A stretch of 64,000 nt of DNA from Armigeres subalbatus (taxonomy: Eukaryota; Arthropoda; Insecta; Diptera; Culicidae). Location: positions 17,677,085 through 17,741,084 of the forward strand of contig NC_085140.1 in NCBI RefSeq assembly GCF_024139115.2. Direction: 5' to 3'. Shown here one piece after another: positions 42,946-54,799 of this stretch. The first letter of the stretch is position 1; the number at the start of each line of letters is the position of its first letter. Below the pieces are notes generated by a model that saw only the letters and a list, made by a program, of their open reading frames with translations, made no database searches and had not been told where the DNA came from. Both the position numbers and the translations under genes were made by a program.

Positions 42946-45900
42946 AGCTCTGTGTAAAGGCTTTCGAAACTCTTGAAAGAAAGTTTTCGAGACCCTTGAA
43001 AGGAGGCTTTCGAGCCTCTTGAAATGAAGATTTCGAGACTCTTGAAAGGAGGCGTTCGAGCCTCTTGAGCTTTCTAGCTCAAGCTTTCTAGCTTTCATGA
43101 AAGGAAGCTTTCGAGCCTCTAGGAAGGAAGCTTTCGAGCCTCTGGGAAGGAAGTTTTCGATCGTCTTGGAAGGAGGCTTTCGAACTTTTTGAACGGTAGC
43201 TTTCAAGTCTCTTGAAAGTAGGCTTTAGAGCCTCTTGAAAGGAGGCTTTCGAGCCTCTTGAATGGAGGCTTTCGAGCCTCTTGAATGGAGGCTTTCAAGC
43301 CTCTTGAAAGGAGACTTTCGAGCCTCTTGAAAGGAGACTTTCGAGCCTCTTGAAAGGAGGCTTTCGAGCCTCTTGAAAGGAGGCTTTCGAGCCTCTTGAA
43401 AGGAGGCTTTCGAGCCTCTTGAAAGGAGGCTTTCGAGTCTCTTGGAAGGAGGCTTTCGAGCCTCTTGGAAGGGGGCTTTCGAGCCTCTTGAAAGGAGGCT
43501 TTCGAGCCTCTTGAGAGGAGGCTTTCGAGCCTCTTGAAAGGAGGCTTTCGAGCCTCTTGAAAGGAGGCTTTCGAGCCTCTTGAAAGGAGGCTTTCAGGCC
43601 TCTTGAAAGGAGGCTTTTGAGCCTCTTAAAAGGAGGCTGAGGCCTCTTGAATGGAGGCTTTCAGGCCTCTTGAATGGAGGCTTTCAGGCCTCTTGAATGG
43701 AGGCTTTCAGGCCTCTTGAATGGAGACTTTGAGGCCTCTTGAAAGGAGGCTTGAGGCCTCGTGAAAGGAGGCTTTCAGGCCTCTTGAAGGAGGCTTGAGG
43801 CCTCTCGAAAGGAGGCTTTCGAGCCTCTTGAAAGGAGGCTTTCGAGCCTCTTGAAAGGAGGCTTTCGAGCCTCTTGAAAGGAGGCTTTCGAGCCTCTTGA
43901 AAGGAGACTTTCGAGCCTCTTGGAAGGAGACTTTCGAGCCTCTTGAAAGGAGGCTTTCGAGCCTCTTGAAAGGAGGCTTACGAGCCTCTTGAAAGGAGGC
44001 TTACGAGCCTCTTGAAAGGAGGCTTACGAGCCTCTTGAAAGGAGGCTTACGAGCCTCTTGAAAGGAGGCTTACGAGCCTCTTGAAAGGAGGCTTACGAGC
44101 CTCTTGAAAGGAGGCTTCCAAGCCTCTAGAAAGGAAGCTTCCAAGCCTCTAGAAAAGAGGCTTCCAAACCGCTTGGAAAGAGGCTTTCGAGCGTCTTGAA
44201 AGGAGGCTTTCGAGTGTCTTGAAAGGAGGCTTTCGAGCCTCTTGGAAGGAGGCTTTCGAGCCTCTTGGAAGGGGGCTTTCGAGCCTCTTGAAATGAGGCT
44301 TTTGAGCCTCTTGGAAGGAGGCTTTCGAGCTTCTTGAAAGGAGGCTTGAAAAGAGACTTTTGAAACTCTTGAAAGGAGGCTTTCGAGCTTCTTGAATGGA
44401 GGCTTCTGAGCCTCTTGGAAGGAGGCTTCCGAGCTTCTTGAATGGAGCCTTTCGTGCCTCTTGAAAGGAGGCTTTCGAGCCTCTTGAAAGGAGGCTTTCG
44501 AGCCTCTTGAAAGGAGGCTTTCGAGCCTCTTGAAAGGAGGCTTTCGAGCGTCTTGAAAGGAGGCTTTCGAGTGTCTTGAAAGGAGGCTTTCGAGCCTCTT
44601 GGGAGGAGGCTTTCGAGCCTCTTGGAGTTGGAAGAAGTCTTTCGAGCATCTAGGAAGGAGGCTTTCGAGTCTCTTGAAATGAGGCTTTCGAGCCTCTTGG
44701 AAGGAGGCTTTCGAGCTTTTTGAAAGGAGGCTTTCGAGCCTCCTGGAAGGAGGCTTACGACCCTCCTGGAAGGAGGCTTACGAGCCTCTTGGAAGGAGGC
44801 TTTCGAGCTTCATGAAAGGAGGCTTTCGAGCTTATTGGAAGGAGGCTTCCGAGCCTCTTGAATGGAGACTTTCGAGTCTCTTGAAAGGAGACTTTCGAGT
44901 CTCTTGAAAGGAGGCTTTTGAGCCTCTTGAAAAAAGGCTTCCGAGCCTCTTGAAAAGAGGCTTTCGAGCCTCTTGAAAGAAGGCTTTCGAATCACTAAAA
45001 GGAGGCTTTTGAACCTCTAGAAAGGAGGCTTTCGAGTCTCTTGAAATGAGGCTTCCGAGCCTCTAGAAGGGAAGCTTCCAAGCCTCTAGAAAAGAGGCTT
45101 CCAAACCGCTTGGAAAGAGGCTTTCGAGCGTCTTGAAAGGAGGCTTTCGAGTGTCTTGAAAGGAGGCTTTCGAGCCTCTTGGAAGGAGGCTTTCGAGTCT
45201 CTTGGAAGGAGGCTTTCGAGCCTCCTGGAAGCAGGCTTTCGAGCCTCTTGAAATGAGGCTTCCGAGCCTCTTGAAATGAGGCTTTCGAGCCTCTTGAAAT
45301 GAGGCTTTCGAGCCTTTTGGAAGGAGGCTTTCGAGCTTCTTGAAAGGAGGCTTTCGAGCCTTTTGAAAAGAGGCTTTCGAGCGTCCTGAATGGAGGATTT
45401 CGAGCCTCTTGAAAGTAGGCTTTCGAGCCTCTTGGAAGGAGGCTTTCGAGTCTCTTGGAAGGAGGCTTTCGAGCCTCTTGGAAGGGGGCTTTCGAGCCTC
45501 TTGAAATGAGGCTTTTGAGCCTCTTGGAAGGAGGCTTTCGAGCTTCTTGAAAGGAGGCTTGAAAAGAGACTTTTGAAACTCTTGAAAGGAGGCTTCCGAG
45601 CTTCTTGAATGGAGGCTTTTGAGCCTCTTGGAAGGAGGCTTCCGAGCTTCTTGAATGGAGCCTTTCGTGCCTCTTGAAAGGAGGCTTTCGAGCCTCTTGA
45701 AAGGAGGCTTTCGAGCGTCTTGAAAGGAGGCTTTCGAGTGTCTTGAAAGGAGGCTTCCGAGCCTCTTGGAAGGAGGCTTTTGAGCCTCTTGGAAGGGGGC
45801 TTTCGAGCCTTTTAGAAGGAGGCTTTCGAGTCTCTTGGAAGGAGGCTTTCGAGCCTCTTGGAAGGAGGCTTTCGAGCTTCTTGAAAGGAGGCTTGAAAAG

Positions 45901-46310
45901 AGACTTTTGAAACTCTTGAAAGGAGGCTTCCGAGCTTCTTGAATGGAGGCTTTTGAGCCTCTTGGAAGGAGGCTTCTGAGCTTCTTGAATGGAGCCTTTC
46001 GTGCCTCTTGAAAGGAGGCTTTCGAGCCTCTTGAAAGGAGGCTTTCGAGCGTCTTGAAAGGAGGCTTTCGAGTGTCTTGAAAGGAGGCTTCCGAGCCTCT
46101 TGGAAGGAGGCTTTCGAGCCTCTTGGAAGGAGGCTTTCGAGCCTCTTGAAAGGAGGCTTTCGAGCCTCTTGAAATGAGGGTTCCGAGCCTCTTGAAAGGA
46201 AGCTTCCAAGCCTCTAGAAAGGAGGCTTCCAAACCGCTTGGAAAGAGGCTTCTGAGCCTCTTGAACGGAGGCTTGCGAGCCTTTCGAAAGGAGACTCTGG
46301 AAGGAAACTT
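42946..46310. repeat. 23-bp satellite, about 145 units
   Basis: Consensus unit on the plus strand: GAAAGGAGGCTTTCGAGCC then TCTT. Each unit contains the perfect inverted repeat GAGGCT-TTCG-AGCCTC, a 6-bp stem with a TTCG loop. Variants cluster: TTACGAG units at 43975-44105, TTCAGGCCTCTTGAATGG units at 43640-43740, AAGCTTCCAAGCC units at 44110-44170 and 45065-45110. Longer blocks are repeated too. On the minus strand the unit has no stop in any frame, so long meaningless open frames arise. Confidence 0.95.
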
Positions 46311-47728
46311 TCGAACCTGATGACAGATCTTTTTGGAAGGTGGCTTACGAGCTGCTTTGAAGGGGTTTTCCAAGCCTCTCGCAGCGGAGCTACTCAGCTT
46401 TTCAAAAATGTCCCTTAAGCCTCTCAAATGGGGGCTTCTGAACCTTTTAATTCTAGAGTTTAGTTCAAAAGCTTATTCTTAACACATCATTCAACATTTT
46501 TGTCTCAATCAGATAGATTACATTAAAGATTTTCAAAAATTTGTTCATTCGTCGCTTTGTCTTTTTGACTTTTTGTCTTGAGCCCTTCATACACTGCGCT
46601 GTTTGTGGTAGGCAAGATTAACTAGACTTTGATTAACTGATCGCCATGCATATTATGTACAACACTGGCAGGTTTTTTTTAATGCGGTTGGAACTCATTA
46701 TGTTTTGGTTTTCACAGCTTTTTAAATACCACCGGAATTTCCTTTGTTTAAAAAAAATGAGTGATTAACTCATTGTTTCATTGACGCTAACGGTCATAAA
46801 GAGTCAAAAACAAACCGCGTAAAAATAATTTGGGTGTGCACCTTGGTGTGTAATTTTTGGTGAGCTAGCTCCTGTTTTTTCTTAATCGAAATTGAACAAT
46901 TAATATCATTTGAGGAGAAATAATATTAGTGAAGGGGTGTTTGGTTCCTGGTACTCATGGATGTAAATATTCTCATCACGACACAAAAGTAACATTCATA
47001 TGCCTACCAATAACGCCGCCCAGGGGGATTGTATTGGATTGGGTATGGACTAAGTTATGCGGATTTGAGCACAAACTTATTCATTTTTTATAAATAAGAT
47101 TAGTTGAACTGCTTGTCTCTCCAATCGAATTTCAAATGGTTCATCTTGTGTTCGACGGACTAGAAGCAATATTAAAGACTTCTTTATTTTTGCTGTCTTG
47201 TCAATGATTGTTCTACATTGAAATGTTATTGAAAATAATTTCCAACCTGTAGCCTGAGATACCTATTAGAAAACTGAAAACTGACAACAATTCCACCCTG
47301 AAAATTAGTTAATAGCTTGTTTCACAGAAAGTTTTCGTACTAAATATGCTCACATAAATCCTTGAGAACCCTAAGTTTAGACCTGAATTGTGACCATTCA
47401 GCGTTTGAAAGGTTTAATTTTTATTGTCTGCCCACGTATTCATTCTCGCCTATAGAGGCTCTTCTAAAATTAGTCCATTGCCTTACGTTGTATGCACCGT
47501 CACAGTACCATGAATTCTTGAACAATGAAATCTCACCCATAGGTCGCTCTGCGGGAACAACTTAATTGGATTCGCTTGGAAAATGCTCGAAGAAAGTGCA
47601 TTTTCTCAACCCAACTGTCACATTTTTCAACGGATTAAAATTCTATTATTGTCTCGTCCGAAAGAATCGGAATCCTGTGGAACCTAAAAATAACACGTCT
47701 CCTTTTTTTCTGTTCTCTCTCTTTGCAG
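46311..47728. other. Unassigned DNA after the 23-bp satellite
   Basis: No gene recognised. GTCTTTTTGACTTTTTGTCTTG near 46557 (split GTCTTTTTGAC and TTTTTGTCTTG) weakly recalls the minisatellite of 20028-20106. Confidence 0.4.
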
Positions 47729-47804
47729 GTAATTACGAAACAAGCCTTGCTCGTAGGACATCGATTGGCACCCCCGGCAGGGGAGTGTTGGCTATAGGCT
47801 GTAG
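47729..47804 (+). other. Candidate internal exon (low confidence)
   Basis: A strong acceptor (CTTTTTTTCTGTTCTCTC, then TCTTTGCAG) precedes, and a usable donor (GTAG before GTAAAACT) follows. The 76 bases between are open in one frame (NYETSLARRTSIGTPGRG, then VLAIGCR). 76 is not a multiple of three, so inclusion would shift a reading frame. There is no homology evidence, so it may be chance. Confidence 0.25.
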
Positions 47805-50089
47805 GTAAAACTGAACTGAACAAACAAGATTCTCGATTTTAATTTCCCCCTTTCTGTTTCGATCCGTTTGTTTGTGCATAATCGATTTAATTACCAGAAA
47901 AACTGGCCTATGGATGTTTGGGCTCGGTTCGGTTCGGCCCAGACGAGGGGGTTGTCGAATGTTTATACTGTCCTGTGTTTGTGTGCCCAATATAACACAA
48001 ATGTGCCATCTCTGCTAAGTGCCATCGGTATGACTAAATCAGGTCAAACGAAGCATTAACACCGGAACGCCCTTTTCCTCCGTGCTTTATGTTTGGTTGT
48101 TTCGATCGGACCGATGCCGTTTCGAAAACACCACTCAGTCCCCATATAATTATTAAGGGGGCTGGTAAATATAATATCGTTAATAATCACTGTCTGCGAC
48201 GACAGGATGGGTTGCTTGTCGGCTTTCAATGTTCAAGTGTCGTAATCAGCTAGCAGAAAGCACTTTTCCAAAGAATTCGTTGGTAGGCCTTTGGGCAAGA
48301 TTGAGGTGTTGAAGTTGAGGAAAGCCAACGCGGTACTCGATTATTAGACAAGAAAAGATAGGGTTAATGAAGTTTCACTTTAGATAAACTCAGGACGTTT
48401 TTCCCCTTATCTATGTTGTTTTTAAAAAAAAGTGTATCTTATTTCTTACTTATAACAAATTTACATTTTCACGGTCTTATTGAAGCTAAGCGCGTTTATG
48501 TATGCTTGTTTTCATCTACTAGACTTTCCACTAATTTATTATCGAATATTTACTTTGCATCCGCTTTTGTTGATATTAGATGACAAGCCTAATGATGAAC
48601 TGTGCCTACAGATTAAAATACGAACCCAATACTGTTCAAAGACTCGGACCCCGCAAACCTTTCACCGACCACAACCCTGTGAATGATGGCCGGCAAGCAA
48701 ACGATCAGCCAAAGCCTAGACACCATTTATGATGAATGGACCTACAAGTGGAAAGGGTTGACATGTGTCTTACTGTCGCCGCTGCGTTGGGACTGGAATG
48801 ACGTTTCTGTGACAACGACAACTTTATCATAGACGCGTTCGTGCCGCGTGGGGAAGGGAATACTGTGTGTGGGTTGGGCGCCAAGTGCCGCCATCCCGTC
48901 TCCGCCCAGAGGCCGACCCGTCCCGTCCGGGTCTGGAATTGGGACAGACGGAGCTGACACTTCTTTTATTACGAATCGAGCCCAGTTGCTATAGTAGGTG
49001 TACATATTTACTGTTCAATTTCCGCTTCGGCAATAGTTCAAATACGGCCGATGTGCACTTTCATAGAGGCATCATAATAACACCGGAACGGACAGGGTGC
49101 ATCGAACGATAAGGCGGTAGGATTAGAAATAGAGCTCTGTTTTACCTGTTGTATGTCGTATCTCATAGGGAGAAGTTACTGACGGTGTGGTTACATGGGA
49201 TTACCCTGTCTTACATTGATTGGCGATAATTAGGAAATTACTTAATCCCAGGGGCTTGAAGTGTCTTTTGAAAATTGACTCGCACGGCTACGACGAAAGA
49301 TCAAGAAACGCATAAAGCTAAAAACAATCCATGTTAAAGCCATGACGCAAGGCGCCGACATAATTGAAAGCGAAATTCCTGAACTTGAATTTCCCATTGG
49401 CTCGTGGATGCCATAAAAAACAGATCGTTACTCAAGAGAGGACGCCGTACCCTACCAACCAGCGCCGAAAGAGGAAAATAGCAATTGCCTTACTCTGACG
49501 ATGGGTTGATTCTCGACAACGTAAATGTTGCCACGTGTCGGTCATCATCTGAAGAAAATATGCGGCAGTGTCAAGTGGCATATCCGAAAAATTTGCTATG
49601 TTTTCGTTGGAATTTGAGTCGAGGGAAAGTGCATCTCTCTTGGTGGGATATAAAAATTAATCATATTCTCAAGTGGCTCATCGAAGGGGGTTTGCGGAAT
49701 GTGCGTCTCAGTGAGATCGAAGTTTTATTCTAATAATGATTTATCAAACAACGTAAGAAAGTTACAATACGATTTGATTCCAGACAAAAATAAATTAAAT
49801 ACCAAAACTTTTAATCTTTGACTTGAGGATACATGATTGATTGAAAAGAAATTTGTTTAAAAAAAACACACGCTCGAAGAGATTCCATGAATTGTCACAC
49901 CTATCTATAGAATATGAGGCTGCAGATTCGAGTCTCAGCAACAAACGTGGGTTTTTAATGCAATTTTTTATCAAGTTTTTTTTTAACATTTGCTTTGTAA
50001 ATGTGGTGTTAAAATATATTACGGTAATGATTAGTCGTAAGACCGAATAAATTTATCTAAAAAAAAATACTAAAATAAAAACTCCCCCA
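47805..50089. other. Mostly unique DNA without a proven gene
   Basis: Mixed composition, partly CpG-rich (48700-49120). Frames up to 87 codons with no domain. This is plausible intron or intergenic sequence next to the candidate exon. Confidence 0.4.
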
Positions 50090-50240
50090 TCAATAAATAA
50101 TGCGAAATTCCATAAACAATCAAGAATTTTCCACAAAACAAAATTATGCTAGCACTTTTGCAAAAATTGCAATTATAAAAGAAGAATTTTCCATAAATAA
50201 ATCAAAAATTTCCATTAAAAAAAAAACAAAATTTCCAAAA
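50090..50240. repeat. A-rich low-complexity repeat
   Basis: Irregular repeats of AAGAATTTTCCATAAA-like words on the plus strand (CAAGAATTTTCCAC, GAAGAATTTTCCATAAA, AAAAATTTCCATTAAA). No element could be named. Confidence 0.6.
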
Positions 50241-50394
50241 CGGGAGGTAATGTTAGGCCTGGATGTAGCGTTGGCACATCACGCAAATTAATCAACTTTT
50301 TCTAATTACTTTTATTGGCTAATTATCTAATACATGCATTATTTTAGACTAGGTGTTCCGTGTTTTTTTAACACTATCATCCTTATTTGCTATG

Positions 50395-50850
50395 ATACAT
50401 TTTTAATTATTATTATTATTATTACATTTCAATTGTCTCTGACAGTAAGGATTTTTCGTTTGGTTGAATTGAACCCTGTAGCAATTACAATGTTTTCAAC
50501 TTAAACTAAACTTAACCTAATTTACACTAAGGGTACAAGGACCTAATCGTTGCAATACAAGATTGCAACGATTTTTGTCTAAAATTGGAAATTATTTTAT
50601 TGGACATTTGTTGCAATGTCTCAATATTAGAAATTCTATCAAGTTCATTGGTACTATACCACAGAGGAAACTTTAGGATCATTTTCAAAGTTTTATTTTG
50701 AATCCTCTGAAATGCCTTCTTTTTGGTATTGCAGCAACTAGTTCATATTGGCAGGCATGCCTTTTAAACGGTAATTTTTGATCTAGCAGAAGTCCCAAAT
50801 ATTTAGCTTCGCTAGACCAGTTAATTGGAACCCCATTCATTGTGACAATA
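50395..50850 (-). pseudogene. Jockey RT C-terminal part and 3' end
   Basis: Minus-strand reading gives VTMNGVPINWS, EAKYLGLLLDQKLPFKRH, then after a deletion FQRIQNKTLKMILKFPLWY, TNELDRISNIETLQQMSNK and a stop. The 3' part has a (TAA)n tract at about 50405-50424. It continues exactly where the RT piece at 54110 stops, proving that the RTE between them is an insertion. Confidence 0.75.
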
Positions 50851-50899
50851 AGACTGCTTACTTACTTGATACTTGATGGACTACAGCTCTTCGATAAAC

Positions 50900-51184
50900 C
50901 TACGCCGAATGGAGTATCCTTATCCACTGGACTCGATCCTGGGCCAATCGCTTCCAGTCGCCCTGAACATTGAGCGCCCTCAGGTCCTCTTCAACTGCAA
51001 AAAGCCATCGTGTACGCGGCCTCCCACGAAGCCTGCGGCCTCTTCCAGGTTCTCTACTAAATATTATCTTCGCTTGACGTTCTTCCGGCATACGAACAAC
51101 TTGACCAGCCCACCGTAGTCTGCCGTGTTGAATAAGCTTAATAATATCCAGCCCTTTATACACCTGGTACAATTCGTGACTCAT
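50900..51184 (-). pseudogene. RTE copy 2 C-terminal block
   Basis: HGRLRWAGQVVRMPEERQAK followed by GRPRTRWLFAVEEDLRAL is the conserved end of RTE-like polymerase proteins. It is in another frame than the RT palm and ends 50 bases before the AAGT-rich tail. Confidence 0.75.
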
Positions 51185-51376
51185 GCGGCGCCGTCAGATA
51201 CCGTTCTCCTGTTTACCGCCGAGTATTGTCCGCAGCACCTTACGCTCAAAAACTCCGAAAACTCTGCGATCAGCCTCCTTTAACGTCCATGCTTCATGGC
51301 CGTATAAAGCCACCGGAAGAATCAGAGTAGTATACAGCGCGAGTTTTGATTTCGTTTGCAGACTACGGGACTTAAG

Positions 51377-52275
51377 CTAGTTACGAAGTCCGTAATAAGC
51401 CCTATTTGCAGTTGCAATACGCCTTTTCACCTCGCGGATAACATCATTACCGCACATCACTATTGTTCCAAGATTCACAAATTCTTCTACCACTTCAAAC
51501 TTTTCACCATCCAGCACCATTTCGCTACCACCACTACTTATGAACCCACGTTGATTGCCAACGACCATGTACTTCGTTTTGCTGGTATTGATCGTGAGTC
51601 CAATCCTCGCTGTCTCCCTCTTAAAAGGCACAAAGGCCTCTTTCACGGCACGGCGATCAATCCCGATAATATCGATATCGTCCGCAAATCCAAGGAGCAT
51701 ATGCGATCTTGTGATAATAGTACCGCTTCTTTGCACACCAGTTCTCCTAATCGCTCCCTCGAGCGCTATATTGAACAGTAGATTAGAGAGTGCATCATCT
51801 ATCTAAGGTAACAAATGACGTCGATATTTCATCCGCAACCCTTACACTTAATTTCGATCCATCCAACGTTATACGAATCAGCCGTATCAGTTTCGCCGGA
51901 AAACCATGCTCAAGCATAATTTGCCATAATTTATTCCATTTCACTGAATCGCACACCGCCTTGAAATCAATAAACAGATGATGTGTCTGCAATTTTTTTC
52001 TCCCAGAATTTATCAAGGATTTGTCTCAGGGTAAACATTTGATCCGTCGTTGATCGGCCTTCACGAAAACCTGCTTGGTATTCGCCGACGAAGGGCTCTT
52101 CAAGCGGTCTCAATCTGTTGAACAGAATACGGGACATAATTCTGTACGCCGAATTAAGGAGGGTTATTCCTCGGTAATTGGCGCACTCCAGTCTGTGCCC
52201 TTTCTTAAAGAGAGGGCAAATGAGGCCGTCCAACCAGCTAGCATGCATTTCCTCGTCTTCCCATATTTTCGACAT
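51377..52275 (-). pseudogene. RTE copy 2 reverse transcriptase
   Basis: Three frames in order: LICPLFKKGHRLECANYRGI and GRSTTDQMFTLRQILDKF; then FIDFKAVCDSVKWNKLW with AKLIRLIRITLDGS; then GFADDIDIIG, the catalytic box with both Asp kept, and TSKTKYMVVGN. The palm part between SFVTLD and the FADD box lacks the usual GLRQGD motif, probably deleted near 51790. Confidence 0.75.
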
Positions 52276-53560
52276 AATATGGTGCAGAACTTCATAAAGC
52301 TGCTCACTGCCATGTTTGAGAAGTTTAACCGGGAGCTGGTCCTTCCCCGCAGCCTTATTTTTTTCAGCTCTTTAACACCTTTTTCAACCTCATCTAATGT
52401 AGGTGACTCCACAGCTTGTCCATTTATTCTGTTCACCGATGCAACAAAGTATCGAAGTGTTGCTTCCACCTTCCAGCAAATTCCCTTGTTGGTCGTTGCA
52501 CATGACGGGAGATGGCGCTGTCTTTCTCCGCACGCCATTGACAGACTCATGGAACCTCCGCATATCGTTCTGCTCCATTTTTTCCTGCGGTGGGTTCGTT
52601 TTTCGGCTGCTCTTGTTTCCTTGTACCGATCTCTATTCGATCGGGTGCCCGACACCAACATCTGGCTTCTGGCAACGTTCGTCTCGTCTGTCACTCTCTG
52701 ACACTCCACATCGAACCAACCCGTCCTGGGTCGCCTCTGTGCAGTGCCTACCACTTCTCGTGCTGTTGTGCTCACCGCTCCATTAATCGACTCCCACAGA
52801 TCGTTGATGTTGTCACTAACGTTGATTGCACTTATCCGTTCGTCGAGCTTCTGACGGTACTCAGCCGATACTCCTTCCGCCGACAATCGCTGGATATTAT
52901 AACGCATCGTTCGCTGTGATCTTTCGTTCGATACAGTTGACAACCGTGATCGAATTTTACTGACAATGAGGTAGTGATGAGAGTCAATGTTCGGACCTCT
53001 GAATGTTCGCATATCGATAACATCCGAGAAATGGCGCCCATCCACCAGAACATGGTCTATCTGGTTGCAAGTTTCACCATATGGGTGTCACCAGGTGTGC
53101 TTTCGGATGTTCTTTCGTGCAAAGTAGGTGCCACTGATGGCCATCCGTCTGGCAGCAGCGAAGTTTACTAGCCGTAGGACGTTGTCATTAGTAGCGGAGT
53201 GAAGGCTCTTCCTACCGATTATGGGACGGAAAAAGTCCTCTCTACCGACCTGAGCGTTAGCGTCTCAACAATTTTCACGTCATGCTTTGGGCACTCTCCA
53301 TAGGCTTTATCAAGACATTCATAAAACGTGTCCTTCGCGTCGTCGGATTTATCGTTTTTCGGTGCGTAAACGTTGATTAGGCTGTAATTGAAGAATTTGC
53401 CCCGTATCCTCAACACACAGATTCGTTCTCTAATGGGTTTCCACCGCATCACTCGATTCATCTGCTTGTCCATCACTACGAAACCAACTCCATGCTCTGC
53501 TTTTCCGCCGCCGCTGTGATAGATGTTATACTTGAATGCAGTGTTGGTCGTCGGGTCCAC
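52164..53560 (-). pseudogene. RTE copy 2 endonuclease and linker
   Basis: The first frame (53560 down) shows KYNIYHSGGGKAEHGVGFVV, RERICVLRIRGKFF and YSLINVYAPKNDKSDDAKD, a standard endonuclease start. It is broken near 53250 just at the NAQVGRE region. The second frame (53045 down) shows DGRHFSDVIDMRTFRGPNI, then DSHHYLIVSKI. The catalytic Asp of the SDH motif is His here, while copy 1 keeps Asp. The basic linker with RRPRTGWFDVECQRV follows and ends in a deletion near 52590. Confidence 0.75.
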
Positions 53561-54103
53561 GCCTCACACCACGGAATTCACGATCTAGGCCGTCGGACTT
53601 CTTGAATAGCGGCCATGTTCACTCCAACCTTCTGCAGTTCACGAGCCAGAAGGCTCACTCGTCCAGGTTCATTTAGGGTCCTGACATTCCTGGTACCGAG
53701 TTTCCAATCATAGTCCTTATTTCGTTGCCGAGTCGGTTGTTTTTCGTGGTATTTGAAAGGCTGTAAGTTACCTTACCGGGGTCGCGTTACCTACATCGCG
53801 CTGGTGGGCTGCCACCTTAGGTATAGCTGACGCGATACAGCATTTCGTTAATCAGCCGCTGGGTGCCAGGCAGACGCTGTTTGAGCCGCACCTCCTGGTG
53901 AACAGACGCTCGAGAAGTACCTTCTCACTCTAGCTGATGTCAGAAGGACAACAGTACCCAGGCTGCACTACCAGCTAAGTACACAACCCTTAGCTGGCGG
54001 TCTTTTGTCATCGGACGACCCGTGGAAGCGTGAGATAGGAACTTGTGGGGGGCAGAGCTCTGTTGGGCGCTCCTTCCTTGATGTCAACCCACCATTTTTC
54101 AGC

Positions 54104-54799
54104 CCAATATGTCTGCTTGAAGGTTTCAAATAAGAAGCTCTCGGCTTATGTGAGAAAATTATAAGCTGAGTTTTGGAAGCATTCGAGGAAATTTTCCATT
54201 GTTGCATGGAAGTGGAAAAAACATCCAAACTTTTTTGCAATCTGCTACAAATGACACGAAGGCTTCGCCCTTTGGCAGAAAGGCCCGTGTCATCCGCAAA
54301 CAAAGGTTTTTGACACCCTGGTGGTAAGTAAGGTAAGTCAGAAGTAAAAATGTTATACTATATGGGCCCCAGTATGCTGCCTTGGAGAACACCAGCTCTT
54401 ACAGGTAATCTATCAGATTTCGAATTCTGATGCCCGCAGTGAGCGATCTGATAAATAATTTTGAATCAGTTCAATAATGTACAGAGGAAAATCAAAATTC
54501 ATCATTTTTACCTTCATGCCAAACACTGTCAAATGCTTTCTATTGGTGCTGTCGATAAGAGCATATCGAAAACTCATTTTGATATTGGTTTTGGATAACG
54601 AAATAAGTAATCAGTTTGATATCAGTTCAAATAATCCAGAAATCAACAGCAAATTGCAAATTGTAGATCAGCTCTCAATAAATTTCTTGGCTGCCCATTC
54701 CACTAGAAAGGCAAGTAGGCAGCAATAGAAGAGAATTGTCCAAAATTTGTTTCAACAGAAACTCCCAAGGTTTGGTTTCAAACGAAGAATATAATTTAT
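54104..54799 (-). pseudogene. Jockey RT palm region
   Basis: Minus-strand pieces read AFDSVWHEG, NFDFPLYIIELIQNYLSDRS, VLQGSILGP and SLFADDTGLSAKGRSL with the FADD catalytic box, then KISSNASKTQLIIF and HKPRASYLKPSSRHI. Frames change near 54360 and 54540. The last residues end at the RTE insertion. Confidence 0.75.

Larger units (their letters stand above)
50851..54104 (-). mobile_element. RTE-type non-LTR retrotransposon, copy 2 (longest)
   Basis: 3254 bp inserted in the Jockey RT region, flanked by CAATA on both sides (50846-50850 and 54105-54109). From 5' to 3' on the minus strand: about 540 bp of untranslated or early sequence, endonuclease (from 53560), linker, RT (52275-51377), C-terminal block and a short tail with repeated AAGT (CAAGTATCAAGTAAGTAAGC). 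Several frameshifts and deletions make it inactive. Confidence 0.8.

Noticed and set aside
44995..46427. Open frames of 404 and 454 codons on the minus strand
   Set aside because: They are readings of the 23-bp satellite, which has no stop codon in any minus-strand frame. They overlap each other in different frames and show only the repeat peptide.
54477..54728. Plus-strand 83-codon frame
   Set aside because: It is the antisense of the Jockey RT palm region.
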